64,000 bases of DNA, from NCBI GenBank assembly GCA_904063045.1, contig CAJFCJ010000013.1:1222156-1286155 (forward strand), in the 5' to 3' direction. Position 1 is the stretch's first letter. The number at the start of each line of letters is the position of its first letter. The translations under genes were made by a program, and so were the position numbers. The notes beneath the pieces are model-generated. The model did no database searches and was not told the DNA's origin. It saw nothing but the letters and a program-made list of their open reading frames with translations. This DNA comes from Dimorphilus gyrociliatus. Taxonomy: Eukaryota > Annelida > Polychaeta > Dinophilidae. Shown in pieces: positions 63,755-64,000 of this stretch.

Positions 63755-64000
63755 CTGTTATGCAAGTTTTTAAATACAAATAAATATCTAACAACGGTAT
63801 GTAAGGTCGATGAATATTTAAGAAAGTTACCAAGATTATCTAATCTAAACACTCAAGCCTATACTGTTAACGCTAGTTTACTAATATGACTAGTATTTAA
63901 ACAGTTTTGGCCGAGCGAAATCAACACAAAGCTTGTAATACGGCATATATATATATTATCTAAGTGTCTTCATAAGCCTATATTTTCCAGGATTCACCAT
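63755..64000 (-). other. Intron of the ACK/TNK2-like gene (incomplete)
   Basis: AT-rich sequence upstream of the exon acceptor. No further exon of the kinase can be identified before the window edge. Confidence 0.4.

Overview
This is nuclear DNA from an animal with a small, AT-rich genome. The genes have the spliced structure and domain content of bilaterians: LOXHD1, TMEM120, MFSD5, ACSS3, a chorein-type UHRF1BP1/BLTP3 protein, ACK/TNK2, ALKBH4 and Spinster. Introns are very short (53-142 bp in the V-ATPase C gene), use GT-AG sites, and are easy to read by eye. There are no operons, plasmid genes or CRISPR. Short introns, AT-richness and retention of vertebrate-like genes fit a compact lophotrochozoan such as a miniature annelid or a rotifer. 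The species assignment is an inference only.

Layout. 1-221: 5' end of an unidentified membrane-anchored protein (-). 732-1708: ALKBH4 (-). 2156-7237: multi-exon ankyrin-repeat protein (-), divergent from a PP1 catalytic subunit (7738-10208, +). 11124-13244: adenylate-kinase-like protein with a predicted myristoylated N terminus (-), divergent from V-ATPase subunit C (13801-15820, +). 16120-27325: a LOXHD1 orthologue with 17 PLAT repeats (-), divergent from MTO1 (27869-30420, +). MTO1 converges on MFSD5 (30436-31758, -) with 15 bp between stop codons, and MFSD5 diverges from TMEM120 (31919-33990, +). 34206-36801: Spinster-like transporter (-) with two apparent alternative first exons. 39171-39537: small basic coiled-coil protein (-). 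40050-42641: two-domain FKBP with TPRs (-), divergent from ACSS3 (43171-45998, +). 46199-48038: four-helix membrane protein (-). 48978-54471: UHRF1BP1/BLTP3 (-), whose 1.6 kb intron holds an LTR-like element. 54472-62951: 8.5 kb with no gene I can support. 62952-63754: 3' exon of an ACK/TNK2 kinase (-), cut by the window edge.

Most genes are unrelated housekeeping genes: tRNA modification, propionate activation, V-ATPase assembly, PP1 signalling and lipid/solute transport. They are packed as divergent and convergent neighbours, not as a pathway cluster. I did not find an obviously new multi-gene system. The most interesting local features are the duplicated first exon of Spinster, the expanded LOXHD1, the unfamiliar adenylate-kinase-like protein and the LTR-like insertion. 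Exon coordinates were derived by hand from splice consensus, reading-frame continuity and remembered family alignments. For the genes marked as such, summed exon lengths are divisible by three.
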